Positions 44,169-52,420 of a DNA stretch of 64,000 nucleotides are shown one piece after another. The stretch is from CAWAND01 sp963783335 (GTDB lineage: Bacteria; Chloroflexota; Anaerolineae; Anaerolineales; E44-bin32): positions 434,001 to 498,000 of the forward strand of contig CAWAND010000010.1 of NCBI GenBank assembly GCA_963783335.1, read 5' to 3'. Numbering within the stretch: position 1 is the stretch's first letter; every line of letters begins with the position of its first letter. Below the pieces are notes generated by a model. It was not told the DNA's origin and did no database searches. It saw nothing but the letters and a program-made list of their open reading frames with translations. Made by a program: the position numbers and the translations under genes.

Positions 44169-44882
44169 GTGACCCCTACTGATCGCTATTTTGATTCCGC
44201 AAGACAGTTGCTGGATGAGCTGCAATCCGCCGAGGCGGACAACATTCTGCAAGCGGCGAAGTGGATGGCAAACTCGATCCTCAAGGACGGAATCCCCCAC
44301 GTCTTTGGCTCTGGACACTCACGGATCCCCGCCAAAGAGGTGTTCATCCGCGCCGGCACGCTGTCTTGTCTGCGTGCCATGGAAGTCAACCAAGACTTGG
44401 ATCGCTTCGAGCGCATTGAGGGCTTGGCCGAGGCATTGCTCGCCCAGTACGCGTTGCAGCCCAACGACATGTTGATCGTCATTTCAAACTCGGGCATCAA
44501 CCCGCTTCCGATTGAATTGGCGCTGGGCGCCCGCGATCTCGAGCTACCTGTTGTCGCCCTGACATCCCTTGCCCATTCGACCTCGGTGACGTCGCGTCAT
44601 TCAAGCGGGAAGCGGCTGTTCGAGGTTGTGGACCTGGTGATCGACACGCATGTTCCCCTGGGCGACGCAGCCATTGCGCTCGAAGGCCTTTCGGCCAAGG
44701 TCGGTCCGCTATCAACCATCGCCGGCGTGGCGATCATGGATGCCATGGTGATCGAAGCGGTCGCCGAGATTATGGCGCGCGGCGGCCAGCCGCCGGTCCG
44801 GATCAGCCGCAATATGCCCGGCGGTGATGAGAACAACCGAAGATTCAAAGAGAAGTACGGCGCCCGGATCCCAGAGCTCTAA
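44169..44882 (+). CDS. SIS-domain protein, UPF0309-like
   Basis: A 237-residue single-SIS-domain protein. VFGSGHSRIPAKEVFIRAG, IVISNSGINPLPIELAL and ALTSLAHSTSVTSRH are characteristic of the UPF0309 group of phosphosugar-binding proteins, often found beside amino-sugar or PTS genes. GTG 44169 follows AAAGGA. Possibly an isomerase or epimerase acting on N-acetylhexosamine phosphates; not proven. Confidence 0.85.
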   Translation: MTPTDRYFDSARQLLDELQSAEADNILQAAKWMANSILKDGIPHVFGSGHSRIPAKEVFIRAGTLSCLRAMEVNQDLDRFERIEGLAEALLAQYALQPNDMLIVISNSGINPLPIELALGARDLELPVVALTSLAHSTSVTSRHSSGKRLFEVVDLVIDTHVPLGDAAIALEGLSAKVGPLSTIAGVAIMDAMVIEAVAEIMARGGQPPVRISRNMPGGDENNRRFKEKYGARIPEL

Positions 44883-44905
44883 TCGATCAAACGGGGCTCC
44901 ACACC

Positions 44906-46114
44906 ATGCAGGTGGTTATGCGAGATTGCCTTCTAACTCACGCCCACATTTTCACACCCCAAGAAGAGCTCAACTCGGGGTTTTTGCTGATCCGGAACGG
45001 TAGAATTGAGGCCGTCGGCGAAGGCGACCTCGACATCACAGGGATCGAGGCGCAGACGATAGATGTCGGCGGCGCGATCCTCACCCCGGGGTTCATTGAC
45101 AGCCACACGCATGGCGGCCAGGGCCATGATTTCATGGATCCGTCGATTGAGGCGATCACTGCCATTTTGCGTTGGCTGCCCTCCACCGGCGTAACCCACG
45201 TCCAGGCCACAGTCGCCAGTTCGCCGATCGACGAACAAGCCCGGATCCTGGATCGGCTGGTCCAGGTGCATTCCGAAACGCCCGCTGGTGCGCGCATGAT
45301 CGGCATCCATCTCGAAGGGCCGTTCATCAACCTGGAAAAACGAGGGGCGCAGCCTGAGCACGCCATCCGCCCTCCGTCGATGGCCGAGATCCAACAGGAC
45401 GTTTCGTCGGCTCAACGCCTGATCCATCAGGTGACATTGGCGCCTGAACTCCCCGGTGCGCTGGACGTGATCTCCTTCCTTCATTCAAACGGCATTGTGG
45501 CCAGCGCGGGGCACACTCAGGCGACCTACGAACAAATGCTGGCCGGTATTGAGGCAGGCGTGCGTCGAGCGTCGCACACCTTCAACGGCATGCCACCCTT
45601 CCATCACCGCAAGCCAGGCGTGGTCGGGGCCGTCCTGACCCACGACGAGGTGTACGCCGAAGTCATCCTTGACGGCCACCATCTGCACCCGGCCGCAGTG
45701 CAAGTGGTTCTACGAGCCAAGGGAATTGACCGCACCGTCCTCATGACGGATGCCAACCAGGCGGCCGGGCTCGGCGACGGCACGTACACGCGGCCTGGCG
45801 ACCGGCACATGACGGTTGAGGACGGGGTGGCCCGCCTCCCCAATGGCAAGCTGGCAGGCAGTGTCCTGACCATGGACCGGGCGGTTGCCAATGCCGTGCA
45901 TCTTCTCGGACTGCCTCTGAAGGACGCCCTGCGGATGGCCACTGACGTGGCTGCCGAAAGCTTGGGGCTTGGAGACACTCTGGGGAAGTTGGCGGCCGGG
46001 AGAGCAGCCAACCTGGTGCTCATGAGCGAAGGCTTGGATGTCCTGATGGCAATGATTGATGGGGACGTGGTCTTTGGAACCCCCCAATGGAGCCGTCTGG
46101 CCAGCGACAATTGA
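44906..46114 (+). CDS. nagA: N-acetylglucosamine-6-phosphate deacetylase
   Basis: A 402-residue amidohydrolase. Motifs: DSHTHGGQGHDFMD, HLEGPFINLEKRGAQ (metal Glu), SAGHTQA, SHTFNGMPPFHHR, ILDGHHLHP and MTDANQAAG (catalytic Asp). These match NagA/AgaA, which remove acetate from N-acetylhexosamine 6-phosphates. It links PTS uptake to the SIS deaminases of the locus. The start at ATG 44906 lacks a strong site; ATG 44918 is an alternative. Confidence 0.92.
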   Translation: MQVVMRDCLLTHAHIFTPQEELNSGFLLIRNGRIEAVGEGDLDITGIEAQTIDVGGAILTPGFIDSHTHGGQGHDFMDPSIEAITAILRWLPSTGVTHVQATVASSPIDEQARILDRLVQVHSETPAGARMIGIHLEGPFINLEKRGAQPEHAIRPPSMAEIQQDVSSAQRLIHQVTLAPELPGALDVISFLHSNGIVASAGHTQATYEQMLAGIEAGVRRASHTFNGMPPFHHRKPGVVGAVLTHDEVYAEVILDGHHLHPAAVQVVLRAKGIDRTVLMTDANQAAGLGDGTYTRPGDRHMTVEDGVARLPNGKLAGSVLTMDRAVANAVHLLGLPLKDALRMATDVAAESLGLGDTLGKLAAGRAANLVLMSEGLDVLMAMIDGDVVFGTPQWSRLASDN

Positions 46115-46151
46115 TCCACGACACTGGCCACTACATCGAAGAGAGGTTCGA

Positions 46152-46928
46152 TTGACCTGGTATCTGATACCCGCAGTGATCGGCGCCGGATTCTTGGCCG
46201 GATTCATCAACACGCTGGCCGGATCGGGATCGCTGGTCACACTGCCCATGTTGATCTTCATCGGCCTTCCGGCGACGGTGGCCAATGGGACCAATCGCGT
46301 CGGAATCCTGCTGCAAAACATCGTCGGCGGCACCAGCTTCCGCCGGCGGGGCGTCCTGGATCTGCGCGGCGTCTTGATGCTCGGCGTGCCGGCTGTGATA
46401 GGTTCGGTGCTCGGAGCCCAAATCGCCGTAAATCTGAACGAGGCGCTGATGCGGCGCACCATCGGTGTGGTGATGCTGATCATGCTGGTGGTCATCCTGG
46501 TCCGTCCACAACGCTGGCTGGAAGGCACCCTCACCAGTCTCGAGGGCCGGCCCTCCCTGCTGCAGATCGTGATCTTCTTTGGCATCGGGATCTACGGCGG
46601 ATTCATCCAGGCCGGTGTGGGCATCTTCCTTCTGGCTGGCCTGGTGCTCAGTGTCGGCTACGACCTGGTGCGCGCCAACGCCGTTAAAGTCGGAATCGTG
46701 CTTTTCTTCACCGTGTTTGCCCTAGGGGTGTTCGTCTACAACGGGCAGGTCAATTGGTTGATCGGATTCATCCTGGCCATCGGCAACATGCTCGGTGCTT
46801 GGGTCGCCGCCAAGGTGGCCGTCGAGAAGGGCGCTGTCTGGGTCCGCCGCCTATTGCTTGCGATCGTGATCATTTCTGCCGCGAATCTGCTCGGGATCAT
46901 GGATCTGATCGGGCAACTTGTGAAATAA
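46152..46928 (+). CDS. TauE/SafE-type anion exporter
   Basis: A 258-residue membrane protein with about eight helices. GFLAGFINTLAGSGSLVTLP and the repeat GIYGGFIQAGVGIFLL are the two TauE/SafE motifs. Members export sulfite, sulfoacetate or other organic anions. Start TTG 46152 follows GAGAGG; the longer frame overlaps nagA. Its place in an amino-sugar operon suggests export of a by-product (acetate or a sulfonated/sulfated fragment), which is only a guess. Its last codons contain a CRP-like palindrome. Confidence 0.85.
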   Translation: MTWYLIPAVIGAGFLAGFINTLAGSGSLVTLPMLIFIGLPATVANGTNRVGILLQNIVGGTSFRRRGVLDLRGVLMLGVPAVIGSVLGAQIAVNLNEALMRRTIGVVMLIMLVVILVRPQRWLEGTLTSLEGRPSLLQIVIFFGIGIYGGFIQAGVGIFLLAGLVLSVGYDLVRANAVKVGIVLFFTVFALGVFVYNGQVNWLIGFILAIGNMLGAWVAAKVAVEKGAVWVRRLLLAIVIISAANLLGIMDLIGQLVK

Positions 46929-46936
46929 TTCACATA
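46917..46936. promoter_or_regulatory. CRP-like palindromic operator
   Basis: CTTGTGAAATAATTCACATA covers the stop codon of the TauE gene and lies 36 bases upstream of the Gfo/Idh start, so it may control an internal promoter. Confidence 0.55.
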
Positions 46937-46971
46937 GGATTTGGCTTCGCCCCACCTAGGATGGCACATCA

Positions 46972-47916
46972 ATGCCCAGCCAGGAACACTTGAGCGTCGG
47001 CATTCTCGGCGCCGGAGACATCACCCGCAAGGCATATCTGCCGCTTCTGAGCAGTTGGCCGGACATTCATATTGCCGGTCTGTTCAACCGTACCAGGCAG
47101 ACCGCAGACGAGGTTGTCAAGCGTTGGCACCTTCCCACGCCGGTCGAATCCGTCGACAGCCTGATTGATCTTGGGGTTGATGCCGCCTTTGTCCTCACCA
47201 GCACCGAGTCCCACAAAGAATTGATTCGCCGATTGCTGGAGGCCGACATCGACGTCTTCGTCGAAAAACCGGCCACCACCCATAGCCAATCTACGCAAGC
47301 CCTGGCGGAGTTGGCCGATGAACGCCAACGTGTGTTCATGGTCGGTTTCAACCGTCGCTTTGCGCCGCTTCACCGCCGGGCCAAAGAGATCTTCGGCAAC
47401 CGTGAGATTCAGATGTGTCTGATTGAAAAGCATCGCTCAGGCACCAAGGAACGCGACCTGGCGGCAACCTATCTGGATGACACGATCCACCAGATCGACT
47501 TGCTGCGCTTCTATTGCGGTGAGATCACACCGACGGCCACTTATGGACACAGCCAGGACGGCAGGTTCATGAGCGCCGCCAGTCTGGCGCAGACTCGCAC
47601 AGGTGGACAGGCCGTGGTGCTCACATCTCGACAAGCTGGGATCTGGCAGGAGAGGGTCTATCTCCATGGTGGCGATTTCACAGTCGAACTCCATGCGTTC
47701 CGCCAACTGCGTGTGCGGCGCTCCGATGATGAACAGGTCATTGGGGAAGATCGCGCCGGTCGCTGGTTCCCTCAACTCGTCGAGCGCGGCTTCGCCGGGG
47801 AGATCGAGCATTTCTTCGCCTGCGTCCGTGAGAGAAAAACCCCGGAAACCAGCGGCAGCGACTCGGCAAAGACACAGAGGCTGCTGGAAGACTTCGTGGC
47901 CTTGGCCCAGGAATGA
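46972..47916 (+). CDS. Gfo/Idh/MocA-family oxidoreductase
   Basis: A 314-residue NAD(P)-dependent sugar oxidoreductase. GILGAGDITRKAYLP is the Rossmann start, VFVEKPATTH carries the conserved E-K-P, and DDTIHQIDLLRFYCGE contains the D-x-x-x-H motif of the catalytic domain. It would oxidise or epimerise a sugar or amino sugar entering the pathway. Start ATG 46972 follows TAGGATG. Confidence 0.88.
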   Translation: MPSQEHLSVGILGAGDITRKAYLPLLSSWPDIHIAGLFNRTRQTADEVVKRWHLPTPVESVDSLIDLGVDAAFVLTSTESHKELIRRLLEADIDVFVEKPATTHSQSTQALAELADERQRVFMVGFNRRFAPLHRRAKEIFGNREIQMCLIEKHRSGTKERDLAATYLDDTIHQIDLLRFYCGEITPTATYGHSQDGRFMSAASLAQTRTGGQAVVLTSRQAGIWQERVYLHGGDFTVELHAFRQLRVRRSDDEQVIGEDRAGRWFPQLVERGFAGEIEHFFACVRERKTPETSGSDSAKTQRLLEDFVALAQE

Positions 47917-47929
47917 TCGAGAGGAGTTT

Positions 47930-48350
47930 ATGGTTGGTTTGGTGATTGTCACCCATGGAAGGTTTGCAGATGGCCTGGCCCACGCTGCCAGCATGATTAT
48001 TGGTGAAACGCCTGCCCTGAAGACGATCGCGTTGATGCAGACGGATGCGGTCGACGGCCTTGAAGCCAAGGTGACGGCAGCCTTGAAGGATGTTGATCAG
48101 GGCGAGGGCGTTCTGATCCTGGTGGACATGCTCGGTGCCAGTCCATTCAACGTCTGTGGCCGACTGGCCGCCGCGCACGATGACGTGGAGTTGGTGACCG
48201 GGGTGAATCTGCCGATGCTCCTGGAGGTTGCCCTGAGTTCGAGAAGGCTCCAGCCTCGCAGACGTGGCTGAAATTGCCAAGCAGGCCGGCTTGAACAGCA
48301 TCAAGGTGCTTTCTGAAAGTCTGACCGGGGGGCCTCAATCTGGTGAGTGA
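47930..48350 (+). CDS. PTS EIIA, mannose family (frameshifted)
   Basis: About 139 residues after correcting one extra base near 48240-48245. LVIVTHGRFADGL carries the phosphorylated His (residue 9); GVLILVDMLGASPFNVC and VTGVNLPMLLE are typical of ManX-type EIIA. The second frame supplies LADVAEIAKQAGLNSIKVLS. AGGAG precedes ATG 47930. The end overlaps the next gene by 8 bases. Confidence 0.85.
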
Positions 48351-49383
48351 CTCGCTGCTGAGAGAGGAGATTTTCAGCCAACCGGAGGCCCTGCGGCGGC
48401 TGTTCCAAACACAGGCCGCTACGGTGGAGGCCATCGCCCAAGATCTGCGAGGGCAGTTCGACTACGTCCTTATCGCCGCTCGTGGCACATCGGACAACGC
48501 TGCCCGCTACGCCCAGTACCTGTTGGGTATTCACAACCAGATTCAGGTCGCCCTGGCCACCCCATCCGTCTTCACCCTTTACGGCCAGGCCCCCAGCCTG
48601 AAAGGCGCCTTGGTGGTGGGGATCTCCCAGTCGGGCCAATCCCCAGATGTGGGTGCCGTATTGGCCGAGGCGACTCGCCAGGGACAACCCACTCTGGCGA
48701 TCACCAACGACAGCCAATCCCCGCTGGCCCAAGCCGTTGATCACGTCATCACCCTGGGTGTCGGTCCAGAAAAAGCGATCGCCGCCACCAAAACCTATAC
48801 CTCTTCCATAGGGGCGGTGGCCATGCTTTCGGCAGCGCTTTCCAACGACAGCCAACAATTGCAAACGCTGGAGCGCGTGCCCGGCCTCATGTCCGATGTC
48901 ATGCAAAACGAAGACCTGATCCGCGGCCGGGTCGAACGCTACCGCTATGCCGATCGCTGCGCTGTCGTTGGTCGTGGGTACAATTACGCCACAGCCTTTG
49001 AAATCGCACTAAAGGTCAAAGAGCTGACCGGGATTGTGGCCGAGCCCTACTCATCGGCCGATTTCCGACATGGCCCGATCAGAATGGTCACCGGCGGCTT
49101 TCCCCTTCTTCTGATCGCACCAAGCGGTCAGGTGTTGGAGGATGTCCGAACGCTGCTCGAGGAGATACGGCAACTGGAGGGCGACCTGATTGTGATCAGC
49201 GATCAGGGTGACCTGCTCCAATCGGCAGAGTTGGGGCTTGGTCTCCCCCAGGACGTACCGGAATGGATAAGTCCCCTCCTGACCGTCATACCCGGCCAGC
49301 TGCTAGCGCTGTATCTGGCCAAAGCACGCGGCCTCGATCCCGATAACCCGCGAGGGTTGAACAAAGTCACGCAAACCTGGTAG
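48343..49383 (+). CDS. SIS-domain glucosamine-6-phosphate deaminase-like protein 3
   Basis: A 346-residue protein with two SIS domains and strong GlmS-type motifs: IAARGTSDNAARYAQYL, GISQSGQSPDV, ATKTYTSS, GRGYNYATAFEIALK and AEPYSSADFRHGP, ending KVTQTW. The lack of a glutaminase domain points to the NagB-II/GlmD deaminases, which convert glucosamine 6-phosphate to fructose 6-phosphate. GTG start within the EIIA end; GGGGGG lies upstream. Confidence 0.88.
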   Translation: MSDSLLREEIFSQPEALRRLFQTQAATVEAIAQDLRGQFDYVLIAARGTSDNAARYAQYLLGIHNQIQVALATPSVFTLYGQAPSLKGALVVGISQSGQSPDVGAVLAEATRQGQPTLAITNDSQSPLAQAVDHVITLGVGPEKAIAATKTYTSSIGAVAMLSAALSNDSQQLQTLERVPGLMSDVMQNEDLIRGRVERYRYADRCAVVGRGYNYATAFEIALKVKELTGIVAEPYSSADFRHGPIRMVTGGFPLLLIAPSGQVLEDVRTLLEEIRQLEGDLIVISDQGDLLQSAELGLGLPQDVPEWISPLLTVIPGQLLALYLAKARGLDPDNPRGLNKVTQTW

Positions 49384-49391
49384 AAGGTGCT

Positions 49392-49673
49392 ATGCCACTA
49401 AACCGAGAATTCTCCATCAACAACGATGTCGGGCTGCATGCTCGCCCAGCGGCCCAGTTCGTCAAGCTGGCCAGTCGATTCGGATGCGATCTCACGATTG
49501 AGAACTTGACCAATGGAAAAGGCCCAGCCAACGCAAAGAGCATCATGAACGTGCTGGCGTGCGGCGTCGAAAGAGGGCACCGCATTCAAGTCACGGCGGA
49601 CGGTGACGATGCCAATGCAGCACTTGACGCGCTGGAGAACCTGATCGGGGAGGACTTTTCGCTTCCGGACTAG
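49392..49673 (+). CDS. ptsH: PTS phosphocarrier HPr
   Basis: A 93-residue protein. GLHARPAAQFVKLA has the phospho-acceptor His at about residue 16; KGPANAKSIMNVLACGV has the regulatory-type Ser. It follows the SIS gene by 8 bases. A dedicated HPr inside the sugar locus, with no enzyme I in the window, means PtsI must be encoded elsewhere. Confidence 0.92.
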   Translation: MPLNREFSINNDVGLHARPAAQFVKLASRFGCDLTIENLTNGKGPANAKSIMNVLACGVERGHRIQVTADGDDANAALDALENLIGEDFSLPD

Positions 49674-49808
49674 GCTCAAGAGCTTTGCTGGAAGGGCGCG
49701 TCGCATGTTAGGATCGAGGGGAGGGCTCGATGTATGACGCAGCGTCTTGATCGGTCGATCGCCACGGATCCCTGAGGAACCCATCCTCAGAATCGGAGAG
49801 AACTGCCC

Positions 49809-50204
49809 ATGTTCGATCTGAACACCCAGGTCCTGCTTTTGGCCTTCGGTGCGTTGTTTATCGGCGCCTGGCTGGCGGCCGTGATGGGGCGCTGGAAGCG
49901 CTGGTACTGGCGATCACGCCGCATGGTCTACGTCTATCTGGCCCTAGGAGCCTTGTTCATTCTGTCTTCGTTTGAATCCCAGCTCATCGGTAGTCTGGGG
50001 CTTGCCCGCTGGGAGGTGCAGACAGGATACGCCCTCCTCATTGCCGTCGGCATCTACCTGCTCATCAGGCCGCCTCGCTGGATGAAGCCCCCATGGATCC
50101 AGATGATTGATGACCAGCCTGAACTCAGTCTACGAAATCATGGCCGAACAGGTGAAAAAGGGGAAGAGCTGGGAAGACAAGGTAGAAGACCGCCGGGCGC
50201 TTGA
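49809..50204 (+). CDS. Small membrane protein of unknown function
   Basis: A 131-residue protein with three predicted transmembrane segments (VLLLAFGALFIGAWLAAV, MVYVYLALGALFILSSF, GYALLIAVGIYLLIR) and basic loops. No family recognised. GGAGAG precedes ATG 49809. Its hydrophilic tail overlaps the small frame at 50110. Confidence 0.6.
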   Translation: MFDLNTQVLLLAFGALFIGAWLAAVMGRWKRWYWRSRRMVYVYLALGALFILSSFESQLIGSLGLARWEVQTGYALLIAVGIYLLIRPPRWMKPPWIQMIDDQPELSLRNHGRTGEKGEELGRQGRRPPGA

Positions 50205-50268
50205 GAATTGGATCAAGAACGCTTCTCGGCGCGGCGCGAAGTCGAAAACTTCGAAAAAGCGAGCCTAG
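50110..50268 (+). CDS. Possible small basic protein, 52 residues
   Basis: A short frame overlapping the end of the preceding gene by 95 bases. The product begins MTSLNSVYEIMAEQVKKGKS, contains WEDKVEDRRALENWIKNA, a plausible amphipathic helix, and ends in a Lys/Arg-rich tail. An in-frame stop sits 6 bases before the ATG. No ribosome site is evident. It looks more protein-like than the overlapping tail. Confidence 0.4.
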   Translation: MTSLNSVYEIMAEQVKKGKSWEDKVEDRRALENWIKNASRRGAKSKTSKKRA

Positions 50269-50277
50269 CCTCAGGCT

Positions 50278-51220
50278 TCAGGCTTGGCGGCGAACCAGCT
50301 CAATCTCACGGTACAGCATCTCTACCCGTTCACGGTCCACCTGGCCAGCCCCCAGGTGTTCGGCGTTGGCTGCACCGGAAGCCAATCCCCACCGCAAGCC
50401 TTCGGCCCAGCTACCACCGCGTGCGGCATTCAGCGCCAGGCCAGCCAGCATCGCGTCGCCGCTGCCCACTGAAGCTCTTGTGGCCACTTCCGGCGCGTGC
50501 CCCAGATAGCCTTCACCACGCCCTGTCACCAACACGGCGCCCGCTCGTCCCAGGCTGACCAGGGCCGCCCGGGCACCTGCTTCTACCAGCTTCTCAGCCG
50601 CTGAAAAGGCAGTGTCTGGAACTCGAGACCGACCACCCAGCCCACGACGAGGCTTCAGCTCCGTTGAGCTTCACCAGGTGCGGCCGATTAACCAGCGCCC
50701 GGTCCAGAGGCGCGCCGGTTGTGTCCACCAGACATGGCACCTGGACTTCATGCGCGGCTGCCACAAACTCTGCATAGGCTGCCTCGGGTGCCCCATTGGG
50801 CAGGCTTCCAGAAAGGGTGACGGCCCCCGCAGCACGTATGGCCTCGACGGTCTGTGTCTCAAAACGCTCCCACGCCGATCGGCTGACATCGATCCCCAAC
50901 TCATAGAACTCAGTCAGCCCCCCGGTCGTCTCATCAAGAATGCTCAGGCAGCTACGCGTCTCGCCATTCGTCCAAGACGCCAGGCAAACGATGCCATCCT
51001 GGCGCATGGCTTGCGCCATCCATCGCCCGCTGTAGCCTGCCAGGAGAACTGAGGCCACCGCCTCCTCCCCCAGCTGGACGACCACACGGGCCACATTTAC
51101 CCCCTTGCCGCCCGCCGAAACGCGGAGCGCCTGCGGGCGATGGATCGTACCGGGCTGGAGTACCGGAACGACGCCGACCCGATCGACGGCTGGATTGGCG
51201 GTAACGCACAATATTCCCAT
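50278..51220 (-). CDS. PfkB-family sugar-phosphate kinase (frameshifted)
   Basis: About 313 residues across two frames. The N-terminus MGILCVTANPAVDRV and SAGGKGVNVARVV match the 1-phosphofructokinase / tagatose-6-phosphate kinase (LacC) branch; LSGSLPNGAP, LVKLNGAEA and the catalytic ASVGSGDAMLAGLAL follow. One extra base in a G-run (plus-strand 50636-50638) breaks the frame; removing it joins GAEASSWAG to GRSRVPDTAFSAAEKLVEAG. It would phosphorylate the ketose phosphate made by the SIS deaminases. ATG 51220; a CRP-like site lies 39 bases upstream. Confidence 0.82.
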
Positions 51221-51258
51221 GGGCAGCCTCGGAAGGTTGTTTAGGGTCAGATCAGCAT

Positions 51259-51278
51259 ATTGTGAATATCTTCACAAA
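51259..51278. promoter_or_regulatory. CRP-like palindromic operator
   Basis: ATTGTGAATATCTTCACAAA sits between the divergent PfkB gene (39 bases) and the membrane protein at 51378 (100 bases). Confidence 0.68.
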
Positions 51279-51377
51279 TTTGTGGCGGGCGAGTGGCAAA
51301 GGCTCCGGCCAGTGTCACTTGAACCGTGTTGAGTATAAGATAGATCAACGGTTCGGACAGCTCGGAAGGAGGCAAGC

Positions 51378-51980
51378 GTGGATCCACGGTGGGCAGGGGA
51401 ATTGGGTTGGGTGCTGCTGGCTTGGACCGTCGTCTACATCGCCGACTATGCTTCTACGCTTGTCACAGCGGGGCTGTACTTTAAGGGCGCCCAAGAGCAC
51501 ATTGTCTTTGAAGGGAGCATGGAGCTCACCCCTGCCTTCCAAAGTGACGTCGACAGATTGCGATGGGTCAGCCCACGTTTTCTCTTCTCATGGGTTGCGA
51601 GCTCGGTTGCCTTGGGAGCCATTCGGTGGTTGTCAGTGGACTTCCTTGGCTGGATTCAGCCGATGCAGTTCGTGGTCGGCGCCCTGCTCCTGAGGGAAGG
51701 CGCCATCCTGCTGCGCCACGCTCGTAACTTGCTGCTCTATCTGCGCGCGCGACGGACGCAGGAGATGGAGGGCAGGCTGCGCTACCAGCGGTCCTTGATG
51801 CTGTATCTCTCGGGGGGCGAGCTGTTTTCCTTCGCCGCCTTCTATGCCATCTTAAGCTTAATTCTGTCCAGTTGGTTCCTGGCCGGAGGCGCCGTCGCCT
51901 GCGCTGTCACGGGATGGCAGCACGTGCGGATGTCGCGCCGGGCCAGGCGGCCGGCGCCCGCGGAGGATCAAGCGGGCTGA
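51378..51980 (+). CDS. Membrane protein of unknown function
   Basis: A 200-residue protein with about four transmembrane segments (GWVLLAWTVVYIADYAST, FLFSWVASSVALGAIRWL, FVVGALLLREGAILL, FAAFYAILSLILSSWFLAGG) separated by Arg-rich loops. No family recognised. GTG 51378 follows GGAAGGAGG. A perfect hairpin ends the transcript 36 bases after the stop. Confidence 0.65.
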   Translation: MDPRWAGELGWVLLAWTVVYIADYASTLVTAGLYFKGAQEHIVFEGSMELTPAFQSDVDRLRWVSPRFLFSWVASSVALGAIRWLSVDFLGWIQPMQFVVGALLLREGAILLRHARNLLLYLRARRTQEMEGRLRYQRSLMLYLSGGELFSFAAFYAILSLILSSWFLAGGAVACAVTGWQHVRMSRRARRPAPAEDQAG

Positions 51981-52016
51981 CGACTCGGCCTGATTCCGGC
52001 GAAGCGAAGAAGATCG

Positions 52017-52049
52017 AAGGGACCAGGCCCACGTGCGGCCTGGTCCCTT
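52017..52049 (+). terminator. Perfect 13-bp hairpin
   Basis: AAGGGACCAGGCC (52017-52029) pairs with GGCCTGGTCCCTT (52037-52049) around CACGTGC. It lies after the membrane protein at 51378 and before the convergent small gene at 52088. Only TT follows the stem on either strand. Confidence 0.7.
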
Positions 52050-52087
52050 GCCTCCAGCCCTATTTGGGATCGCTTAGCCCGGGGAGG

Positions 52088-52345
52088 TCACGAGCAACCA
52101 TGCAATTGGGTGTCAGCCCCCGATGTCGTCAATATGACCGCTGGTTCGATTTCGGCGAATCTGCCTTGAATACGGCAGCCCGTCCTCTCCATCCAAGCAC
52201 CCAGGCGGATCATGCTTGCTGCCAGACGGCCCGCAGGCTGAGACTGGCCGGACTGAACAGCCTGGGATAGCTGCCATCCCTCGGCCTGCCTGTGGAATTC
52301 TTCTCTCCTGGCTTCTTGATCCAAGACATCACGCCAAAACAACAT
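52088..52345 (-). CDS. Small hypothetical protein
   Basis: An 85-residue protein. The amphipathic stretch DQEARREEFHRQAEGWQLSQ followed by RLAASMIRLGAWMERTG resembles short unannotated proteins common in Anaerolineae. ATG 52345 follows GGGAGGATGAG, a strong site that supports the call. It lies 75 bases after the ArsR-like regulator on the same strand and may share its transcript. Confidence 0.55.
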   Translation of the reverse strand: MLFWRDVLDQEARREEFHRQAEGWQLSQAVQSGQSQPAGRLAASMIRLGAWMERTGCRIQGRFAEIEPAVILTTSGADTQLHGCS

Positions 52346-52420
52346 CTCATCCTCCCGATCTGAAAGGCCGTCCAACCCTTCTGCTGGCGGATCGTCCCGT
52401 CCGCCAGCCGGCCCGAATGT

